Shown: in pieces, positions 58,601 to 64,000 of the stretch | Layout of the letters: each line of letters begins with the position of its first letter | Position numbering within the stretch: position 1 is the first letter of the stretch | Source of the DNA: Penelope pileata | Lineage: Eukaryota > Chordata > Aves > Galliformes > Cracidae | Direction of reading: 5' to 3' | DNA: 64,000 nt | Assembly: GCA_013396635.1 (NCBI GenBank) | Contig: WBMW01005047.1 | Span: forward strand, 135,831 to 199,830 | Position numbers and translations under genes: made by a program | The notes under the pieces: model-generated | The model's input: only the letters and a program-made list of their open reading frames with translations | Told to the model about the DNA's origin: nothing | Database searches by the model: none

Positions 58601-61600
58601 TATAGGAAAAAACAGCCACCTTGCAATACCAGCAGCCGCATCTTGCTCCTTGATCCTCGTGGCCCCTTTGCTCCAAGAGCATCAGCAGCCTTGCCCCATC
58701 TCAGCCCTCCCGACACTGTTCCTCCCAGCCTGACAGCCCCCTGGCTCCAGAAGCATCTCCCCTTGCTCCCACACATGGAGACTGAGTGGGGAGGGCACAG
58801 GAACAACTGCAATGGCCCCATCCCATGTGTAACCTCTCTGCCACCCTCTTGGGGTAGCCCCTAAGATCAGGCTCTGGACAGGACAGATGAGGCCATTTGA
58901 GTGGATTTGCTGCTGGAGCAATCTCTGGAGAAAAAAAAAAACGCAACTTGAGACCCCCTTGACTGTTCTGCCCTGACAGAAGACGCGTAATCCTTCATAA
59001 AATATTATTTTTTGATTTGGAAAATTCATCTCATTGCATGGAAGCAGTGAGTCCTGCTTATTTTCCACTTGAGAATGAGCGCAGAAGAGGGTCTTAAGTA
59101 GAGCATCCAGCTATGGCTGGGAGGGTGATCTTGATAAACAGGTACATCCTTCCCCAAGCCCTGCCCTTCCCAGAACTGCTGCCAGTGTTTCCACCTACTT
59201 AGTACAAATACAGGAACAGACACAACAGGAAGTGGTTCTCTAGGATAAAGAAGGCTTTTGAGGACTTCAGAAGCAGAGACTGGGCACAATCCCTCCCTGG
59301 GGAGCACTGGGATGGGGCGGTGTGTTTGGCATGTGGCTGTTTCACGGCAGGCGCCTCATCACAGTAGTGTGTCTGCTGATTTTGCCATCAGGCGTGACAA
59401 ACAAAAGGATGTTCTGCTTTCCCAGGGGGTCACGCATCACTCCTTACAGACAGCTTGCAAAGATGGAGGAATGCAAATGGCAGAGAGGATCGCTTCTGGG
59501 CTAGCTGTTTCTTTCCTCCCTCCTCACAGCTGCAGACACACCTGTGCAGGGTGCAGAGCTGCTGAAATGGTTTGTGGCTGGCTTACTGCTGCTGGGAAGA
59601 AGAGAAGGGAGCTGGCATCTTCTCCATGTGGCTTGTGGCTGGCCACTTGACAGGAAACAGGGAGAGCCCAGCAACCTCACTGGAAAAGTCATCTTTTGCA
59701 GGGATCAAAGCATGAGACTGTCTCCAGGACCAGAAAATAAATACAGAGCGTGAGAAATGTCAGCTCGTTTAGAAAAGAGGCAGGAGGAGAATGTGCTTCC
59801 CTGGCGTGGCCGGAAAGCCAAGGAGCCGAGCCTGCAGAGGTGGGATGGCAGATCACAGCAACGTTTCCAGGACTGCCCAGAGACAGAGCTGAGGGTTTAA
59901 TTATTCTCAGATACAACCAGAAGAGGTTAAAAACATTTGTTTCTGAATCCAGAGAATAATTAGGAGTGAGTCACGGAAAGTGTTGTTCCAGCTATGGTAA
60001 AAACAAGCCAGCACTGAAGGGTCTGCTGGTCATTTGAAAACATGGAGAGCTCCAGCCCAAGATTCTTTCCTTAATTGCACCACTCTTGGGCACTTGCTCT
60101 AAATTAAGCGGACAGGAGCACAAGAGAGCTAACGCAGCGCTCTGAAAGGCAAACCATTAACCAAAGTGTCTCTCAGATGTTTGACTTCAGGGAGGCACGA
60201 TTGAAATCTCATCAGTCATGATCAACAGACATGAGAAGGGCTTAAAGTTCATCCATAACATAATTTGCAGAATAATACAAATTAAAGATGCTCAATTTCT
60301 TTTAGGTTGAGTCTACTTCCGTCCCCAGGGAGAGCCAGATGGGTTTCTGCATCATACTTCCCACAGTGCTGCATGCATGCAATAAATGCAGCGCAAGAAA
60401 ACTTTCCCCAATGCACTTCTATGACTCAGAGGGTGTTGCTATTGAATAATTATTCTTACAGACTCGAGCCCTTTCTGTGCTGCCCCAGGCGTGTTCCCTG
60501 CCTTTGTCATCAGGCTCAGCTTTGTCTTTCCAAAGTCCACCAAACTATTCTCACAGCTCTTCTCCCAGATTGAGAACAGCTCTCTGCTGTCCTTGGCATC
60601 CTCCTCTTTGAAACTTTTTGCCCAAGTCCCCTGCCCTCAGCAGTCAATGGGAACAATGAGCGGAGGGGAGACCGTGACATTCCTGATTGAAAAACAAGAT
60701 TGAGTCCTTCACTTCCCACTGTGCTGCTGACAGTAATACTACTTAGCACTCCTACCCTATGAGGCATTACCCAAACATTAGCTAATTATCCTGCCTGACT
60801 CCTTAGAAAGTAGGCAATTAAGTTGTTAGCTCCATTCTCCAGCTAGGGAAACCTGGGCACAAAAAGAGGTTAACAGGGGAAAGGCCAACTCTGTGGCGCA
60901 GGGTGGTGAGCACCCCTGCTGATTGGAGGAGTGATGTCCAACACGGCGCTTATCTTACCTATTTCAGCTGCTTGCACTACTGCTGAACTTCTTTCAGAGC
61001 AGGCATAAAAACAACAGCACCTTGGTAGAGGGATCCACCCTCACTCAAGACATGTCCCATTCTTGTAGGCTGTCATATTCTAGGAGAAGCACCCAAGGAG
61101 TCAAACTTCTCCAGACTGCTGAAGGGAAGAGGAGGATCCTGGATGGTGTGGATGCCCTGAGCAGGTAGCATGAGTCCTCTCCAAAGCACAGACAGCAACA
61201 TTGCCAGGATCAGTGCTCAAGAACTCCTGGATCCTGGAAATATTCTGCTGTTGTCATTTCAGCTTACTTTGATGACTGTCTTGTAGCACTCAAGGCCAGA
61301 GCACTGGAACTCCCATGGTACAGAAAGAAAGCTGCAAAACCTGTCCTTCCTACTACAAAGCTCGGGACCTGTGCTCCACCACAGCCATGAACTGGGGATG
61401 TCTTTGGGGGGAACACAAATGCTGAAACAAACCATTTTTCATGAAAAGAGAAGATGTTTAACAGAGAGGTCTTTAAAATAAAGCAGCAGAAGGAGTCCAA
61501 GCCTAATAACAAGCGCTCCAGCCATTGTGACTAAGTACTCCATAAAATGTGTAATTACAGCACTATAGCAACTATTGAATTCCAAGGCACATTTTGCATC

Positions 61601-62143
61601 AGAAACACAGGACGGAGCATCCTCTCTGAGTGATTCAGAGCAATAATCACAACACCCAAGCACTTTGCTTGGAAGGAGAGGCACCGAAGCGCAGGATGAG
61701 CATAGGATGCAGGGTCTGCAAGCACGTCGCCTTGAGAGCACCCTGTATAGGATGCACGCACCTGCCAGGAGAAGAGCAAGTATTTTTAGCTGGGATTATC
61801 TCGTCTGCTTCCTAAGAGCACTCGCTGCCTTTGTGGAGGGGAGCTGAGTGACGGCTGCATCACGGCACAGCAGTGACATTTGAGAGGTGCGTTTCATCAA
61901 AGCTCACCGAGTGTGAGCGTGATTTGTGCCCACCTAAGCAGCTTTTCCTGCCCTCGAGCACCCCATTTCGGTTCATGCAGGGCCGAGTGCGCAAGGACAC
62001 CAAGATCCTCTTTCCTCAGTGCAGCTCAGAGCCACTCACATCCCTTAAATGGCATTTTCTGGCTCAGCTACACTCTCCTCTGTTGTCTGGGGCATGTTTG
62101 CAGCTGGAGACCGGTGAATGAAGTTGAGTGACTGACCTTGATG
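55628..62143. other. Long unique stretch, no element recognised
   Basis: About 6.5 kb without CR1. Simple runs are poly-T at 55963-55976, poly-A at 56915-56926 and poly-A at 58930-58941. Opposite-strand frames of about 150-160 codons overlap at 56161-56649 without recognisable domains. No RNA gene or convincing exon. Confidence 0.45.
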
Positions 62144-62173
62144 GAAAAAAAAATAAAAAAAAAATATAAAAAA
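62144..62173 (+). repeat. A-rich low-complexity tract
   Basis: Interrupted A-runs with single T breaks over 30 bp. No retroposed sequence is recognisable before it, so a poly-A tail of a processed copy is not supported. Confidence 0.8.
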
Positions 62174-64000
62174 GTGTGCTTGTGCTTTGTGAAACAAACC
62201 TTTTAAAGCTGGCATTTACGCAAAGGAAAACGCCAACATACATATGGAGGCTCTGGTATTTAAGGTCTCTTTCAACCTTCCGGATTGCCAGTGAGCTTTC
62301 ACTGCTTTAAGCTTTTAACCAATGGACAGGTGCTCTAAGAGCTGGTGAAGAGGTCTCAGGCAGGTATTTAAGTGCATGGTCTAGGAACAGATGCTTGAAT
62401 CAGGGTCTACATAATTACAGCTATTTTGTTATGCTGAAGGAAATATTTTTTACTGAGTTACAAGGAGGTGCAGATGGGAGGTACAGATGATCCCTCTCTC
62501 CAAATAGGTGAGGGCAAGGGAAAAATGAACTAACCTGTATTTGAGGCCCGCTCTCACCTCTGTTTTAGTACAGAAAAGCATTCAGGCTCTGCAGAAAACA
62601 CATCTCAAACAGCTTTGCCAGTTTTTTTTTCCCCATTCATATGATCAAAATGAGATAATAATTAGCGAGGCCACTTTGGGGAAATTTTTTGGAATTGCTC
62701 TAGTCCTACTCTGGCCCATCCTCTCTGGGCCAGAAGTTAACTCAGGTTAAAGGTATTTTTCTTTCAAGACCCTATGGGAAGGAGTAAGTACTCAGCCTTG
62801 GAAGATGCTCTCCAGCCTGAGACCTGTGCAGGCAGGCAGGTTTATTCCTCCTGCACGGTGTGCTGAGTTAAAATGAAGCCCTGGCTTTGCAGAGGGAGCT
62901 CAGTTAGGTGAGCAAGCATTGCCAAAATCTGGTGCGACAATACCCGATCAGGCCAGCGCTCCAATTCCGCTCAGAAAACAATAGGTGTTTACACAACTGC
63001 AACCCACCAGAGGTTTTCACGACTTCACGGCTGAGCAATGAGACCCCAAATGTTACAGCTTTGCCTCATGTCCTTGGCTCTGTCCTGCTTTGGAAGGAAA
63101 CAAGCTGTGGCCTGCACTGCCAATGCTATTTCCTCTCACTCGTCTTTAAAGGTCTCTTTTTCCAACAGCTGATCAGCTCTGCAGCTCCGGAGAGTACGTG
63201 AGATCCGGCTGGCCCACGGTCTAGCTGGTATGGCTGCGTGCCATGTTGTTGTTTGTATTGCTTTCATTTTTTTGGTGTTACTTGGCTTTTCCACGCAACT
63301 TGTTTTCATCCTGAACTATGTGCTCATTACATATCCAAACACCCACGCAGGTTTTGCATGAGGAAACTCGAAACACACGCGCAGCAGAGGAGCAACTTTG
63401 CAATGAGGGGGGATGAGATATTTGTCTCGAGGCAGACAAACAATTGTCAAATCCCTGAGCTGTTCGTGGTTGGATTTCAAACCTACTGACGACAAGCATG
63501 TGAACACTGTGCGCGCATCCTCCTGGCAGAGAGATGCAGGGGACATCTCCTGTGGTCACCTTGGCCTCTCCAGCAACCCCAGCTACTGTTCCAGGCACAT
63601 GTCCAGGGACCTCCTGGCTGTGCCCCAAGTGCTGAAGGGACCCGTTTTTGCTGCTCAATTCCCCTTCATGGCCCCAACCTCATATCAACTGCTGCCTGCA
63701 GGGATCCACCAGGTTCTGGCTGGCCCAGGTCCTGCAGATGCCAAAACATGCTGGAGGTTTTCAGCACGGTCCCAAGTGATTGGGACAGAAACAGGCCTGC
63801 TCTGCACAGTGCTTGCTTCATAGGTCACCTCTTTTCAGGTTTTTCCCCAAAGCAGAGGGTCTGAGTGGCTGCTAGAGGTGGTACAGAGCAGCATCGGTGC
63901 CATTGGACCCCCTGGCTGCATGGATCTGGTGCTGTATTAATGCAGTAAAACAGCAGAGCAGGGCTCAGACACTCATGTTTTCCGAGTCTCTCCCATTTTT
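62174..64000. other. Unique sequence to window end
   Basis: Mixed DNA with no CR1, RNA gene or supported exon. Plus-strand frames of 97 and 136 codons (62908-63201, 63413-63823) match nothing I recognise. Confidence 0.5.

Noticed and set aside
62144..62173. A-rich tract as poly-A tail of a processed pseudogene
   Set aside because: No coding-like or SINE-like sequence precedes it and no target-site duplication is visible.
62255..62285. Possible CR1 tail (AAGGTCTCTTTCAACCTTCC)
   Set aside because: Only about 25 bp resemble a CR1 3' UTR and no octamer or upstream CR1 follows. Too short to call.
1..64000. tRNA, rRNA, CRISPR or bacterial-type operons
   Set aside because: No tRNA-like cloverleaf boxes, rRNA blocks or regularly spaced repeats were noticed. 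The repeats present are eukaryotic retroelements.

Overview
This window is non-coding avian nuclear DNA. The main evidence is at least 25 CR1 LINE fragments, many ending in the CR1-typical octamer repeat (ATTCTATG and variants), plus one LTR of a type widespread in bird genomes. The mix of CR1 copies fits a galliform bird such as chicken, turkey or quail, but the species cannot be fixed from the sequence alone. There is no bacterial or viral gene organisation, no recognisable protein-coding gene, and no tRNA, rRNA or CRISPR. Almost all open frames longer than 60 codons are chance frames or frames through CR1.

Layout. 1-120 is a pyrimidine-rich minisatellite, followed by a CpG-dense block (121-560). 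A second moderately CpG-rich block (1580-1860) holds, on the minus strand, a weak candidate first coding exon with a leucine-rich start and a splice donor. A 30-bp alternating purine/pyrimidine tract lies at 2207-2236. From 6.6 to 11.1 kb are a young CR1 3' end, a long, very old CR1 (7380-8800, minus), a short CR1 tail, and an old CR1 reverse-transcriptase fragment (10440-11140, plus). A compact CpG-island-like block lies at 16081-16440. From 18.7 to 33.7 kb is a CR1-rich zone with both orientations and several ages. At 37.43-37.96 kb sits a solo LTR flanked by a short direct repeat. From 41.9 to 50.7 kb are clustered and nested CR1s. A near-perfect 93-bp hairpin (49362-49454) follows the CR1 pair at 48.5-49.3 kb. 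Two more CR1s lie at 54.8-55.6 kb. The last 8 kb show no recognised element.

How it fits together. This reads as an intergenic or intronic landscape shaped by repeated CR1 insertion over a long period. Old copies are decayed past any open frame but still show reverse-transcriptase motifs. Younger copies are 5'-truncated 3' ends. Functional content, if any, is most likely regulatory: the CpG-dense blocks, a cluster of NF-kB-like palindromes near 25.0 kb, and possibly the hairpin as a small-RNA precursor. I found no multi-gene system.
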